Source of the DNA: Novosphingobium sp. PC22D
GTDB lineage: Bacteria > Pseudomonadota > Alphaproteobacteria > Sphingomonadales > Sphingomonadaceae
Direction of reading: 5' to 3'
Assembly: GCF_002556635.1 (NCBI RefSeq)
Contig: NZ_MWMO01000002.1
Coordinates: forward strand, 124,001 to 188,000
Length of the DNA: 64,000 bases
Shown here: positions 17,323 to 26,864 of the stretch, piece after piece
Layout of the letters: every line of letters begins with the position of its first letter
How positions within the stretch are numbered: position 1 is the stretch's first letter
Position numbers and translations under genes: made by a program
Notes under the pieces: model-generated
What the model saw: the letters and a program-made list of their open reading frames with translations, nothing else
Told to the model about the DNA's origin: nothing
Database searches by the model: none

Positions 17323-18285
17323 ATGGGCTTTCTCAAAGACGGCGAATGGCATGACGAGTGGGATCACAACGACGAGGACAGCGGCGCCTTCGAGCGTGAC
17401 GACAGCGCCTTTCGCAACTGGGTGACGCCGGACGGGTCTGCGGGCCCAAGCGGCGACGGCGGCTTCGCGGCGGAGCCGGGGCGCTATCGCCTGTATATTA
17501 GCCTCGCCTGCCCCTGGGCGCACCGGGCCAATGTCGCGCGCCACCTCAAGGGACTGACCGGCATGATCGACCTGGTGGTCGTCCACTGGCTGATGAAGAA
17601 AGGCGGCTGGTCCTTCCGCGAGGGCCCGTGCGTGACCCCCGACCCCCTGATCGGCGCCGACTACCTTCACCAGGTCTATACCCATGCGAAGCCCGATTAC
17701 TCGGGCCATGTGACCGTGCCGGTGCTCTGGGACACCAAGACCGGCACGATCGTGAACAATGAAAGTGCGGACATACTGCGCATGCTGGGCAGTGCCTTCG
17801 ACGGCGTCGGCGCCAACGATCTCGATCTCTATCCCGAGGCGCATCGCGAGCAAATCGACGCGCTGAACGACCGCGTGTACGAGGCGGTCAACAACGGCGT
17901 CTACAAGGCCGGCTTCGCGACCTCACAGCAAGCCTACGACGCGGCGGTGAAACCGCTGTTCGCCGTCCTTGGGGAGCTGGAGGCGCGGCTCGAGGGGCGC
18001 GAATGGCTGGTCGGCGGGCAACTGACCGAAGCCGACATCCGGTTGTGGACCACGCTCATCCGCTTTGATCCGGTGTACCACGGCCATTTCAAATGCAATG
18101 TCCGCCGCATCGCCGACTATCCTAACCTCGCCGCCTTCACCCGCCGCCTCTACCGACTCGACGGCGTCGCCGAGACGGTGAACTTTCACCATATCCGCCA
18201 TCACTATTACGAGAGCCACGAACAGATAAATCCCAACGGGATCGTGCCCCGGGGGCCCATACCCTTGATACCCGGCGCCGAATGA
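17323..18285 (+). CDS. glutathionyl-hydroquinone reductase (Xi-class GST, YqjG/PcpF type)
   Basis: A 320-residue glutathione transferase of the Xi class, which reduces glutathionyl-hydroquinones to free hydroquinone. The catalytic Cys lies in ISLACPWAHRANVARHL, and the next class markers are TVPVLWDTKTGTIVNNESAD and FDPVYHGHFKCNVRRI. It also has the characteristic WHDEW start and a C-terminal helical domain ending FHHIRHHYYESHEQINPNGI. The start at 17323 follows GGAAGAGGAG. Sphingomonads use such enzymes to rescue oxidised aromatic intermediates (PcpF in pentachlorophenol degradation), but many carry one as general defence. No quinone-forming pathway is directly beside it. Confidence 0.93.
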   Translation: MGFLKDGEWHDEWDHNDEDSGAFERDDSAFRNWVTPDGSAGPSGDGGFAAEPGRYRLYISLACPWAHRANVARHLKGLTGMIDLVVVHWLMKKGGWSFREGPCVTPDPLIGADYLHQVYTHAKPDYSGHVTVPVLWDTKTGTIVNNESADILRMLGSAFDGVGANDLDLYPEAHREQIDALNDRVYEAVNNGVYKAGFATSQQAYDAAVKPLFAVLGELEARLEGREWLVGGQLTEADIRLWTTLIRFDPVYHGHFKCNVRRIADYPNLAAFTRRLYRLDGVAETVNFHHIRHHYYESHEQINPNGIVPRGPIPLIPGAE

Positions 18286-18400
18286 GCGCGCGCGACCTTC
18301 ACAGCCCCGCGCGCGCATTGCCGAGCCGAAACCCCAGGGCTGAGCCTCGCCAGGAACACATGCCCGGCCCGGCGGCTCAGCCGAAGAAAGGACTTGTCCC

Positions 18401-18889
18401 ATGCCCTTGAAACTCGACTGTTCGTGCCGCTGCGGCGCGGTTCGCTTCTCCGTGGACAGTCACGCCCCGGTTCCCTTCATGCGCTGCTATTGCTCGATAT
18501 GCCGAAAGACGGCGGGCGGCGGCGGATACGCCATCAACCTCCACGCCGACAGGCGGACCTTGCAGGTGGAAGGCAAGACCGCCGTCTATCACGCGGCGCT
18601 GGACGACGGCCGGGGCGGCTGCACGATAAGTTCGGGCGAGCGGCATTTCTGCCCGTCTTGCGCCAGCGCCCTGTGGGTCTACAGCCCCGAATACCCCGAA
18701 CTTTGCCATCCCTTCGCCTCGGCGGTCGACAGCGAATTGCCCAAGGCGCCTTCGCTCGTGCACATGATGCTCGGGGCGAAGGCCTCCTGGGTCGTCCCCG
18801 CGATCGGCGCGCAAGACGCGTGCTTCGAGGAGTATGCGGACATGGGGCTCGAGGACTGGCACCGCGCGCACGGTCTTTGGATCGACTAG
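18401..18889 (+). CDS. GFA/CENP-V domain zinc protein
   Basis: A 162-residue protein of the GFA family (glutathione-dependent formaldehyde-activating enzyme-like; CENP-V). Zinc ligands are seen in CSCRCGAVRF (near the start), FMRCYCSICRKTAGG, and FCPSCASALWVYS. GGG(G)YAINLHAD and HPFASAVDSELP follow the family pattern. Most such proteins have no demonstrated activity, and the formaldehyde-related name is largely historical. It follows the GST gene by 115 bp on the same strand and precedes a strong hairpin at 18915-18953. Confidence 0.88.
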   Translation: MPLKLDCSCRCGAVRFSVDSHAPVPFMRCYCSICRKTAGGGGYAINLHADRRTLQVEGKTAVYHAALDDGRGGCTISSGERHFCPSCASALWVYSPEYPELCHPFASAVDSELPKAPSLVHMMLGAKASWVVPAIGAQDACFEEYADMGLEDWHRAHGLWID

Positions 18890-18914
18890 CGCCGGGCGTC
18901 TCCGGGCAAGGCGT

Positions 18915-18953
18915 CCCGCCCTCGAGGCGCCGCATCGCGGCCTCGAGGGCGGG
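18915..18953. terminator. perfect 14-bp stem hairpin between converging genes
   Basis: CCCGCCCTCGAGGC at 18915-18928 and GCCTCGAGGGCGGG at 18940-18953 are exact reverse complements around an 11-base loop. It lies between the ends of the GFA gene (18889, plus) and the amidohydrolase operon (18984, minus), as expected for a two-way transcription barrier. No long T-run follows on either side, so it is not a textbook intrinsic terminator. Confidence 0.6.
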
Positions 18954-18983
18954 TGCCTGAACAGCCCCCAAGGTGCCCCGCAG

Positions 18984-20309
18984 TCAGAACTGTGCCAGAT
19001 AGTTCCGGCTGTCGTCGCGGTAGATCACGCCGTTCTTCATCACGAAGCTGATCGAGCGCAAAGCCGAGATGTCGCGGGTGGGATCGCTTTCCAGCGCGAC
19101 GATATCGGCGAAGTAGCCCGGCTGGATGCGCCCGACCTCGCCCTCCATCTTGAGCAGCCTGGCGGTCTGCGTGGTTCCCGACTGCAGCGCCTGCAACGGT
19201 GTCATGCCCGCCTTCACGTAGAGTTCGGCCTCGGCGACCGTCGCGGTGGTGCCGTCGTTGGGCTCGAACGGGAACTGGTCGGTGCCCAGACCGATGTTGA
19301 CGCCGAGCCGGATCGCGGTCTGGAGCATCTTCCAGTGATCCTTGCCGGTCGAATCGACGCGCGCGAGATACCAGTCCGGCGAACCGATCTTCTTGTAGAA
19401 CTCGCGCGCGCCGGGCTGGGTGACGACGATGGTCGGGACGAGCCAGGCTCCCTTCGCCTTCATTTCCTTGAGGTTCGCCTCGGTCAGGTGGTAGCCGTGC
19501 TCGAAACAGTCGATGCCGTACTCGAGCGACTGCTGGGCGGCTTCGGGCGAGCCGTTGTGCGCCGTCACCGGAATGCCGTTGCGGTGCGCGACGTCGATCA
19601 GCGTCGAGAGTTCGTCGTCGGTCATCGGCGCCGCGGCAATCGCGCCGTGGGTGTCGGCGATGCCGCCGGAGATGGCGATCTTGATCCAGTCCGCGCCCTG
19701 CTTGATCTGCTCGCGCACGGCATGTGCCAGCGCATAGGGCCCGTCCGCCTCGAGATAGCCGTGGCCACCGGTGGGCACGATGATCTCGCCCGCCGTCTTG
19801 ATGCGCGGGCCGATCACCTCGCCCTTCTGGATCGCCCGACGCAGGCCGAAGTCGACTCCGCGGGTCTCGCCGACCAGCCGCACCGTGGTCACGCCCGCGA
19901 GCAGCGACTTGCGCGCGTTCGCCGCCATCCGCAGCGCTTCCTCTGCGGGCGTCTCGTTGGCCAGTTCCGCCCCCTGCGCGCCGGGCAGGATGAGGCCGAA
20001 GTGGACGTGCATGTTCATCAGGCCCGGGATCAGCCAGCGGCCTCCCATCGGCACGACCCTGGCCCCTTCGGGCACCGCGACGCTGACCGAGGGCCCGACG
20101 TCCACGATCTTGCCGTCACGGATGACGACGGTCGCATTGCGCACCGCCTCGCCGCTGTCGATCGCCACGACGTTGGCATCGGTAAGCGCGACGACCGCGT
20201 CCGTATGCGTCGGAGCGACGGGTGCCGCCGTGGGCAGCGCTTGCGCGCCGCTTACGCCAAGGCCGGCCGCGAGGCCGACGATCCAGCGCCGCAATATGCG
20301 GAAATTCAT
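18984..20309 (-). CDS. exported metal-dependent amidohydrolase (Xaa-Pro/Xaa-Arg dipeptidase or imidazolonepropionase-like group)
   Basis: A 441-residue amidohydrolase-superfamily enzyme with a signal peptide (RRWIVGLAAGLGVSGAQA). Metal ligands are visible: H101 and H103 in GLMNMHVHFGL, the bridging Lys probably in DWIKIAISGG, His in VTAHNGS and FEHGYHL, and Asp in LGTDQFPFEPN. Characterised relatives in Caulobacter and marine bacteria hydrolyse Xaa-Pro or Xaa-Arg/Lys dipeptides and N-acyl amino acids. The start at 20309 has GGAG 9 bases before it; an ATG at 20318 touches that sequence. Last gene of the minus-strand unit from 26771. Strongly similar to the enzyme at 26881-28179. Confidence 0.88.
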   Translation of the reverse strand: MNFRILRRWIVGLAAGLGVSGAQALPTAAPVAPTHTDAVVALTDANVVAIDSGEAVRNATVVIRDGKIVDVGPSVSVAVPEGARVVPMGGRWLIPGLMNMHVHFGLILPGAQGAELANETPAEEALRMAANARKSLLAGVTTVRLVGETRGVDFGLRRAIQKGEVIGPRIKTAGEIIVPTGGHGYLEADGPYALAHAVREQIKQGADWIKIAISGGIADTHGAIAAAPMTDDELSTLIDVAHRNGIPVTAHNGSPEAAQQSLEYGIDCFEHGYHLTEANLKEMKAKGAWLVPTIVVTQPGAREFYKKIGSPDWYLARVDSTGKDHWKMLQTAIRLGVNIGLGTDQFPFEPNDGTTATVAEAELYVKAGMTPLQALQSGTTQTARLLKMEGEVGRIQPGYFADIVALESDPTRDISALRSISFVMKNGVIYRDDSRNYLAQF

Positions 20310-20331
20310 GGGGGACATCTCCAGTTCGGGT

Positions 20332-22167
20332 TCAGATCGTACCGCTCGCCCACTGGGCTACGGCCTTTTCCAGCACGGCCATCGGCATCGGTCCGGAGGT
20401 GAGGATGAGATCGTGGAATTGGCGCACGTCGAAGCGCGGGCCCATGGCCTGCCGTGCAGCCTCGCGTGCCGCGACGATGCGCGTGGCGCCGACCTTGAAG
20501 CTGCAGGCCTGCCCCGGGTAGACCGCATAGCGCGTGACCTCGCGCTCGGTCGCGAGCGGCTGTTCGCCGGCGTTCTCGACCATCCACGCGATCGCCTGAT
20601 CCTTGGTCCAGCGCTCGTGGTGCAGGCCGGTGTCGACGACGATGCGCGCCGCGCGGAAAAGCTGCGACTGCAACTCGCCGATGCGATTGAACGGCTGTCC
20701 GTCGAAAATCCCGAGTTCGGCCGCGACCTGCTGCGCATAGAGCGCATAGCCTTCGGTGTAGGCGGAAAACCGCACGACCCGGCGGAACAACGGCAACGAC
20801 GGAGCGTGGCTCAGCACGCTGTACTGGAAGTGGTGGCCGGGCACCGCCTCGTGGTGCGTCAGCGTGGGCAGCCGCCACAGCGAATGCTCGCCCGGATGAT
20901 GCAGGTTGAGCGAATATATTCCCGGCTCGCCCTCTGCACCCTCGCTGTAGAAGGCTCCCGGCGCACCTGCCTCGATCGCGGGCGGGATACGCCGCACCTC
21001 GATCGGATCGACGGTCGCGATCCCGTAGGCCTGCGGCAGGCGCGCGGTGATGTCCGAGATATAGCCGCGCGCGAGTTCGAGCAGCTTCTCGCGGCCGGCA
21101 TCGTCGTCGCTGACCTTGAAGCGCGGGTCGTTGTTCAGTTCCTTGATGCGCTCGCCGACCGTGCCCCGGCTCATGCCCTCGGCCTTGAGCAGTGTGTCGA
21201 TCTGGGAAATGAGCGACGCGCACTGATCGAGGCCCAGCTTGTGCAGCTCGCCGGGGTCGATGTCGGTGGTCGTGTTCGACTGGACGGCGCTGGCATAGTA
21301 GGCCTCGCCGTCGGGCAGGCGCCACACGCCGGCGGTGCTCACTGCCTGCGGCAGCACGGCCTCGAGCGCTTCGATCTGGCGCGTGAGCGCGGGGGCGATG
21401 CGTTCGTTGAAGATTTCGAGCGCCCTTTGCGCATCCCCTTCGCGGCCGAGCGCGGCCAGCTTGCGCAGGGCCGGGGCGAGGAGCGCGGATTCGAGCGGGG
21501 GCCGGTCGCGCAGGCCCTTCACTTGCGCGATGGTCTTGGTGATGACGAAATCGGGCGGCACGACGCCGATCCCGGCATCGTGCCGAATCCGCTCGCTCTC
21601 CTGATCGAGCGCGACCGCGAACGCACCGAGCCGGTCGAACCAGGCCTGCGCATCGGCGGCATCCGCGATCGGGTGACGGCTGCCGATGAAGTCGGGGAGC
21701 CAGTAGTAGGCCCCGTTCATCTGGCTCACCACATAGGGACTGGGCCGGAGGTTGATGTCGGCATAGCCGTAGAAGCCCAGCAGTCGCTCGAGCGTCTCGT
21801 AGACGTAGAGGGCGACATCCCGGTCGAGCGCAGCGCGCGGCGAAAGACCGGCGGTCGGCACGGCGCGCAGTTCGCGCAGCGCCCGCGCGACCGCGGCACG
21901 GTCTCCCGCGCGCGCATCAAGCGAGCGGTCGTCGAGCCGGGACCGCAAAGCGGCGTTCGCGCCGATGTCGAAGTTCGCGCCCGTCGCCTCTTCGGGCGAG
22001 CGATGCAGGAATGCCTCGCAATGTCGCTGGAGCAGCGCCTCCAGCGCGGCGTCCGACGATTGGGCCAAGGCCCGCCCCGGTCGCGTCATGGCCAACAGGG
22101 CGCCCGATGCGGCGCAAGCCCGCATGAGGTGACGGCGGTCGATCAGCACGTTTCCCTTCTCCATCAT
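20332..22167 (-). CDS. DUF885-family exported hydrolase (first copy)
   Basis: A 611-residue protein of the DUF885 family. The N-terminus holds a twin-arginine-like export signal (DRRHLMRACAASGALLAM, then RALAQ). The family metal-peptidase-like signature HHEAVPGHHFQ is present, with a later EGYALYAQQVAAELGIFD and the C-terminal YPGQACSFKVG. The HExxxGHxxQ pattern suggests a zinc hydrolase, but few members have been characterised. The ATG at 22167 overlaps the upstream stop (ATGA); a GTG at 22149 with GAGAAGGG in front would start just before the twin arginines. The gene lies between the tannase-like esterase and the amidohydrolase, suggesting stepwise cleavage of one substrate in the periplasm. 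Confidence 0.88.
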   Translation of the reverse strand: MMEKGNVLIDRRHLMRACAASGALLAMTRPGRALAQSSDAALEALLQRHCEAFLHRSPEEATGANFDIGANAALRSRLDDRSLDARAGDRAAVARALRELRAVPTAGLSPRAALDRDVALYVYETLERLLGFYGYADINLRPSPYVVSQMNGAYYWLPDFIGSRHPIADAADAQAWFDRLGAFAVALDQESERIRHDAGIGVVPPDFVITKTIAQVKGLRDRPPLESALLAPALRKLAALGREGDAQRALEIFNERIAPALTRQIEALEAVLPQAVSTAGVWRLPDGEAYYASAVQSNTTTDIDPGELHKLGLDQCASLISQIDTLLKAEGMSRGTVGERIKELNNDPRFKVSDDDAGREKLLELARGYISDITARLPQAYGIATVDPIEVRRIPPAIEAGAPGAFYSEGAEGEPGIYSLNLHHPGEHSLWRLPTLTHHEAVPGHHFQYSVLSHAPSLPLFRRVVRFSAYTEGYALYAQQVAAELGIFDGQPFNRIGELQSQLFRAARIVVDTGLHHERWTKDQAIAWMVENAGEQPLATEREVTRYAVYPGQACSFKVGATRIVAAREAARQAMGPRFDVRQFHDLILTSGPMPMAVLEKAVAQWASGTI

Positions 22168-23825
22168 TCCATTACCGCCGGAGGTTCGGTCCAGGTCGGT
22201 AGCATCCGTTCGCCGCGCTCCGTCCCGGCTTGCGAGGGGAACGCGTGAATGAACGTGGCTCCCGTGCCGGACGAATCCTCGGTGTCGCGATGCGCCGCGC
22301 GAAGCCGGTCGGGCGCCTGGCCCTGTTCCACCCAGTCCTCCATCGCCGCGATGTAGTCGATCGCGAAGGGACCGTCCCCTCCCCAGCAGTGATTCATGCC
22401 GGGCACCATCGCCAGTCTCGCGAAACCGCGCGTGGCCTCGATCCCGCCCATCGCGCGGGCCAGCATCCCGTAATAGTCGACGGTCCCGAGCGGCGCCACG
22501 CGCGAGTCGGCCCAGCCGTGGTAGATCAGCAGCTTGCCGCCCGCGTCGCGGAAGGCGCGCAAGTCGGGATGCGAAGCCGAGTAGAGCACTTCATATTCGC
22601 GCAAGCGGTCCGGATCGCGGTCGAAGTCGAACTGCGATGCATCCCATCCGGGGCCGAAGTCCGATTGGATGAAGCGCGTGGTATCGGTTCCCGATCGGCT
22701 CGCCTGCGCGGGACCACCGAGCGCCAGGAAGCTGCGCCAGCCCAACTCGGAACCAGGCAGGAAGCCGCCGCCGTGCGTTGCCGCCCTGCCCTCGGAATCG
22801 GTCGGGCCGCGATAGACCCGGCGCGCCGCCTGCACCTGTTCGGCCGACAGACATCGTCCAGCCTCGCCGGAGCGGCATTGCAGCGTCGCGGGATCGAAAC
22901 CCGCCCGCGGATCGTCGATCACGCCGTCTTGGCGTCCGTCGGCGGGATCGAGCGCGGCCACCGCCCCGTGGTGCAGCAGCGCGAGGCTCGCGTCGTCGAA
23001 GATCGGCGAGCCGTCGTCGCGCGCGACGCTTTGCAGCGTCCACACGAAGCTCATCGAGGTCGCCGCCTCGCTGATCACCGGCGCGCCCGCGATGATTGCG
23101 TCGAAGTCGTGCGGGAAGCGCTGCGCCGAAACGAGACCCTGCCGTCCCCCCGTCGAACAGCCCATGTAGTACGCATGGCGCGGCGCCTTCCCATAGAAGG
23201 CCGTGGCGACGGCCTTGCCGGTCAGCGCGGTGCGGTGAGTGGCGCGATAGCCGAAATCCATCTTGGCGGTCAGGTTCCGCCACGCCCACAGGCCGTCCGC
23301 CGTGGTCGAGCGATGCCCCATGTCCGAGATGATGCAGGCATAGCCGCGCGCCAGCGGATAATCGCACTCGCGAGCCCAGACGGATTCGCCGGCGATACCG
23401 CACGAGCCGGTGCACCCGGCATAGAAGAACTTCCCGTTCCAGCCCGTCGCCGGCAGCGCCAGTTCGAAATTCGTATTGGGCGCCACGTAACCGCGAACCC
23501 TGCAAATTTCGGGACGCAGGGCCGATGCGGCAACCAGTTCAGCGCTGCCGATCAAGACGGGCATCTCTCGCGGAAGGTCGAAGCGTGCGCCGCGCAGCGC
23601 CGAACAGGCTTCGGCGGATGCGCCAGGTGCGGGTTCTGCGGCCCGCGCCTCGATCGACGGCGGCAAGGCAACGGCGATCGCCGCCAGCAGCACCGCAATA
23701 CCGAGTGCCACCGTCCGCGGGGACCAACCTTCCGGCCCGCCGAGACGGCCTTCGTGGCTTCCCGGCTTGCCCTGCACCGCCTCGACTCCCATGGCCTTGG
23801 GGGAGCGACCGCCGTTCCCGGCCAT
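22164..23825 (-). CDS. tannase/feruloyl esterase family hydrolase
   Basis: A 553-residue secreted esterase of the tannase/feruloyl-esterase family, which cleaves aromatic esters. One hydrophobic segment near residues 35-55 (VALGIAVLLAAIAVALPPSI) is a signal or anchor. The nucleophile Ser is in YYMGCSTGGRQGL. The acid is in IYHGWADSRVAP, and the His in MVPGMNHCWGGDG. The neighbouring Cys residues of GCSTGG and NHCWGG form the CS-D-HC arrangement typical of this family. The start at 23825 has an ideal AAGGAGG; an upstream ATG would run into the receptor gene. It is positioned just after the receptor, in the same unit. Confidence 0.9.
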   Translation of the reverse strand: MAGNGGRSPKAMGVEAVQGKPGSHEGRLGGPEGWSPRTVALGIAVLLAAIAVALPPSIEARAAEPAPGASAEACSALRGARFDLPREMPVLIGSAELVAASALRPEICRVRGYVAPNTNFELALPATGWNGKFFYAGCTGSCGIAGESVWARECDYPLARGYACIISDMGHRSTTADGLWAWRNLTAKMDFGYRATHRTALTGKAVATAFYGKAPRHAYYMGCSTGGRQGLVSAQRFPHDFDAIIAGAPVISEAATSMSFVWTLQSVARDDGSPIFDDASLALLHHGAVAALDPADGRQDGVIDDPRAGFDPATLQCRSGEAGRCLSAEQVQAARRVYRGPTDSEGRAATHGGGFLPGSELGWRSFLALGGPAQASRSGTDTTRFIQSDFGPGWDASQFDFDRDPDRLREYEVLYSASHPDLRAFRDAGGKLLIYHGWADSRVAPLGTVDYYGMLARAMGGIEATRGFARLAMVPGMNHCWGGDGPFAIDYIAAMEDWVEQGQAPDRLRAAHRDTEDSSGTGATFIHAFPSQAGTERGERMLPTWTEPPAVME

Positions 23826-23844
23826 CGCCCCCTCCTTCGTCAGA

Positions 23845-26124
23845 TCAGAACTTGTAGCTGACACTCACGCCGAACTCGCGGAAGGACGGTTCGACCTGCA
23901 CACCGCTGTAGAAGGCCTTCTCGTACGCGTTCGCGTAATAGTCGGCGTCGAACAGGTTCTCGACATAGGCGACCGCGCGGATCGTCCCGTTGTCCACGCC
24001 CGCGCGCAGGTTCACGTTGTGATAGCTCGGGCTGAGGAACGGTTCGCCCGGCACGTCCTTGTACAGATAGTAGTACGGGTTCGAGATCATCTTCGAACGG
24101 AAGTTCCACTCGCCCCGGACGAAGGCGTCAAGCGTATCGGTGAGGGGCAGCGTGTACTGCGACTGCGCGCCCAGCGTCCACTCGGGCGCCGTGGTAAGCT
24201 GCTCGCCGGAAAGATCGAGCACGACGCCGTCGATCAGCGCGCCCGGATAGTCCTTGTACTTCGTCTTGTTGTAGCCGACCTGCGCGCCGATCTGCCATTC
24301 GGGCGTGATCCGCGCGTCCATGCTCGCTTCGACGCCGTAGCTTTCCGCCGAGGCCGCGTTGGCGATGCCCGTGACGCCGCGCAGCAGCCCGGTGTCGGGA
24401 TCGATGAACTGGAAGCGGATCGTCTGCTGAACGTCGCTCCAGTCCATGTAGAAGCCGGTGATGTCGAAACGCACGCGATTGTCGAACAAATCGAACTTGG
24501 TGCCGACTTCGTAGTTCCACAGCGTCTCGGGATCGAACTCGTTGCGAAGCTGCGCGGAGTTGCTGGTCTGCGTGCCGCCCGCCTTGAAGCCGCGCGAAGC
24601 GGTCGCGTAGACCATGAGACCCGGCCTCGGCTTGTAGGTCAGCGTGAACTTCGGCGAAACGTCCTCGAACGAGGCCGAGCGATCGTTGTTGCCGGTCACG
24701 ACGGTGTTGGAGCGCGACTGCGAGACGTTGGTGACCTTTTCCCACGAATAGCGCAGGCCCGCGGTGAACGAGAGCTGCTCGGAGAAGTTGAGCGTGCCTT
24801 GCGCGAACATGGCGAAGTAGCGCGACGTGCTGCGGCCATCGGCACCGGTCACCTCCAGGCCCTCGCAGCTTCCGTTGTAGGACGCGGGGCAAAGCGGGCT
24901 GGCAGCGCCATGGTAGGTGCTCTGGTCGCTGACGCCCGAGTCCTTACCGAGCGAGGCGCCGAAGCTCCAGTCGAGGAAGTTGCTGCCCGTCGACGCAAGG
25001 CGAAGCTCGCCGCTGGTCGACTTGCGCTTGAGCAGCAGGTCTTCGTAGAAGAAGTCGATGCTGCCGCCGTCGACGTCGCCGTAGTTGAACACGCTCGAGG
25101 TCAGGTGGCCGCCGACTGCGGTCAGTTCGACCGGACCGAAATCCCACACGGCGCGGCTGCTGAAGTACTCGAAGTCACCGCCGACGCTCTGCGGACGGTT
25201 GAAGTTCACTTCGTCCTTGTTCTTGGGGAAGAAGTCGAGGCCGTCCGAATCGGCGATCGTGCCCGCGGTGGCGCCGTAATAGACGGACGCCCACGTGCGC
25301 GTGACGAAACCAGTGGGCACGCCGTTACGCATGCCGATCTCTTCATCGGAGAAGCTGTAGGTGAAATCCCAGGTCAGATTGTCGAGCGGAGTCAGGCGCG
25401 CCTGGATGCGGCCGGTGTAATATTCGCTGTCGTTGCCGCCGCCGATCGGGTTGATGTTCTTGATGTAGCCGTCGGACTTTTCCCACTGGCCCGAGGCACG
25501 TAGCGCGAGCAGGCCATCGATCACGGGGACGTTGAGGACGCCCTGGGCACGCTTCGTGTCGAAGCTGGCGTAGCCGAGCTGCACTTCGCCCTCGAACTCG
25601 TTCGTCGGCTTCTTGGTGATCACGTTGATCGCGCCGCCGACCGCGTTGCGGCCGAAGTAGGTGCCCTGCGGGCCGCGCAGGACCTCGATGCGCTCGAGGT
25701 CGACGATCTGCGGGTTGCTGGTGCCCGCCGCGACGCTGAATTCGTCGATGTAGAAGGCGTAGCTCGACTGCCGGACGTCGGCGTAAGGATTGAGCTGGTT
25801 GGAGATGCCGCGGATCGAGAGATCCTTGCGGTCACGCGCGCCGTTCGACTGGAAGGAGACGTTGGGCGTCATCGCGAAGAAGTCTTCCACGCCGCGCACG
25901 TTCTGGTTCTCGAGTTGCTCGGAGCCGATCGCGGTGATCGCGATCGGAACGTCCTGGATCGATTCCGTGCGGCGCTGCGCGGTAACGACGATGTCGCCGC
26001 CAACGCCCGCATCGGCCGCGACCTGAGCTTGGGCGGGAGCGGTGCAAAGCGCGACCGCGATCGCGGGAAGCCCACCGAAAGAGATGGCGTTGCGAAGCCG
26101 GCGGTGACGAAGTTTATGCCTCAT
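23845..26124 (-). CDS. TonB-dependent receptor of the catabolic regulon
   Basis: A 759-residue outer-membrane receptor without STN domain. A signal peptide ends at TAPAQAQ. A TonB-box-like GGDIVVTAQRR follows, then the plug (about 50-165) with SIQDVPIAITAIGSEQLE, DLSIRGISNQ and DLERIEVLRGPQGTYFGRN. The barrel runs to the terminal FGVSVSYKF. The IVVTAQRR type is the large sphingomonad/Xanthomonas group used for carbon substrates as well as iron. It is second in the unit led by the SnoaL-like gene and is followed by periplasmic hydrolases. The likely role is uptake of the compound that these enzymes then cleave. Confidence 0.93.
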   Translation of the reverse strand: MRHKLRHRRLRNAISFGGLPAIAVALCTAPAQAQVAADAGVGGDIVVTAQRRTESIQDVPIAITAIGSEQLENQNVRGVEDFFAMTPNVSFQSNGARDRKDLSIRGISNQLNPYADVRQSSYAFYIDEFSVAAGTSNPQIVDLERIEVLRGPQGTYFGRNAVGGAINVITKKPTNEFEGEVQLGYASFDTKRAQGVLNVPVIDGLLALRASGQWEKSDGYIKNINPIGGGNDSEYYTGRIQARLTPLDNLTWDFTYSFSDEEIGMRNGVPTGFVTRTWASVYYGATAGTIADSDGLDFFPKNKDEVNFNRPQSVGGDFEYFSSRAVWDFGPVELTAVGGHLTSSVFNYGDVDGGSIDFFYEDLLLKRKSTSGELRLASTGSNFLDWSFGASLGKDSGVSDQSTYHGAASPLCPASYNGSCEGLEVTGADGRSTSRYFAMFAQGTLNFSEQLSFTAGLRYSWEKVTNVSQSRSNTVVTGNNDRSASFEDVSPKFTLTYKPRPGLMVYATASRGFKAGGTQTSNSAQLRNEFDPETLWNYEVGTKFDLFDNRVRFDITGFYMDWSDVQQTIRFQFIDPDTGLLRGVTGIANAASAESYGVEASMDARITPEWQIGAQVGYNKTKYKDYPGALIDGVVLDLSGEQLTTAPEWTLGAQSQYTLPLTDTLDAFVRGEWNFRSKMISNPYYYLYKDVPGEPFLSPSYHNVNLRAGVDNGTIRAVAYVENLFDADYYANAYEKAFYSGVQVEPSFREFGVSVSYKF

Positions 26125-26252
26125 GTTCTAACCCCTTGATGGCGCCGGTGGCCTTGTTGTGCTTCGTACCGGCCTTGTGGTTTTCAGAAATTGTCCCTTG
26201 ATCGGTCCCGGACGGGAGGGCGCCGGCCTTGGTTGCAGGCGCGAGCTGTGCA

Positions 26253-26771
26253 TCATTGCGTCCAGCACTGCGGATCGAGCGGCCCCTTGGCGGGATCGAG
26301 CGGCGAGCGGACGAGCACGATCGAGGCGATCTTGCCGTCGCGCAGCGTCGCGTGGCCCGCAGCGAGCGAACACGCTGCCTTGCCCTCGCGGCGCGAGCGG
26401 ATGACGTGATACGTGTAGATCTTGCCGTCCGCCTCGAAGACTTCCTTGAAGGGAACGACGATCTCAACCTCGCCGCCGCGCGACTGGATGGCCTGGAAAT
26501 GCGAAACCCACTCGTCGATCCCGTCGATCACGAGCTTGCCCTCGAGGATCAGCGTCGCGTCCTCGGTGAAGAACCTCGCGAAGTTGTCCCTTGTGTAGGC
26601 GCCTGGCGTCTTGAAGGCCTCGTCCCACCACACGAACATCCGCGACAGCACATCGGAGGAGGGAGCCGACGCCGGCGGAGCCTGCGTCTCGGCATGGACC
26701 GGGGCGGCGAACAGCAACAGCGCGGAAGCGGCGGCCCGAAGGCCTAACGTTCTGAACACGCGAACCCCCAT
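26253..26771 (-). CDS. exported SnoaL/NTF2-like protein
   Basis: A 172-residue protein with a signal peptide (LGLRAAASALLLFAAPVHAE) and one NTF2-like cone domain (about residues 40-160): FVWWDEAFKTPGAYTRDNFA, FFTEDATLILEGKLVIDG, then the curved sheet with AAGHATLRDGKIASIVLV. NTF2-like folds bind or convert small hydrophobic molecules, but the function of this one is unknown. It is the first gene of the unit ending at 18984, and two LysR-type box elements lie 58-108 bp before it (26829-26879). Periplasmic placement next to a receptor suggests substrate binding or isomerisation. Confidence 0.8.
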   Translation of the reverse strand: MGVRVFRTLGLRAAASALLLFAAPVHAETQAPPASAPSSDVLSRMFVWWDEAFKTPGAYTRDNFARFFTEDATLILEGKLVIDGIDEWVSHFQAIQSRGGEVEIVVPFKEVFEADGKIYTYHVIRSRREGKAACSLAAGHATLRDGKIASIVLVRSPLDPAKGPLDPQCWTQ

Positions 26772-26828
26772 TTTCGGACAAGCAAGCGGCCTTCTCTCCA
26801 GGCCGTCGCGAGGATTGTCTGTCAGTTA

Positions 26829-26842
26829 CAAATTTGTTGCAA
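26829..26842 (-). promoter_or_regulatory. half-site of the LysR-type motif
   Basis: Read on the minus strand this is TTGCAACAAATTTG. The last twelve bases, GCAACAAATTTG, are identical to the downstream half of the box at 32926. The upstream TTGC arm is missing. It lies between the full box at 26865 and the start at 26771 and may be the activation half of a tandem site. Confidence 0.5.
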
Positions 26843-26864
26843 TGACACCGATTAGCGACTTTCG

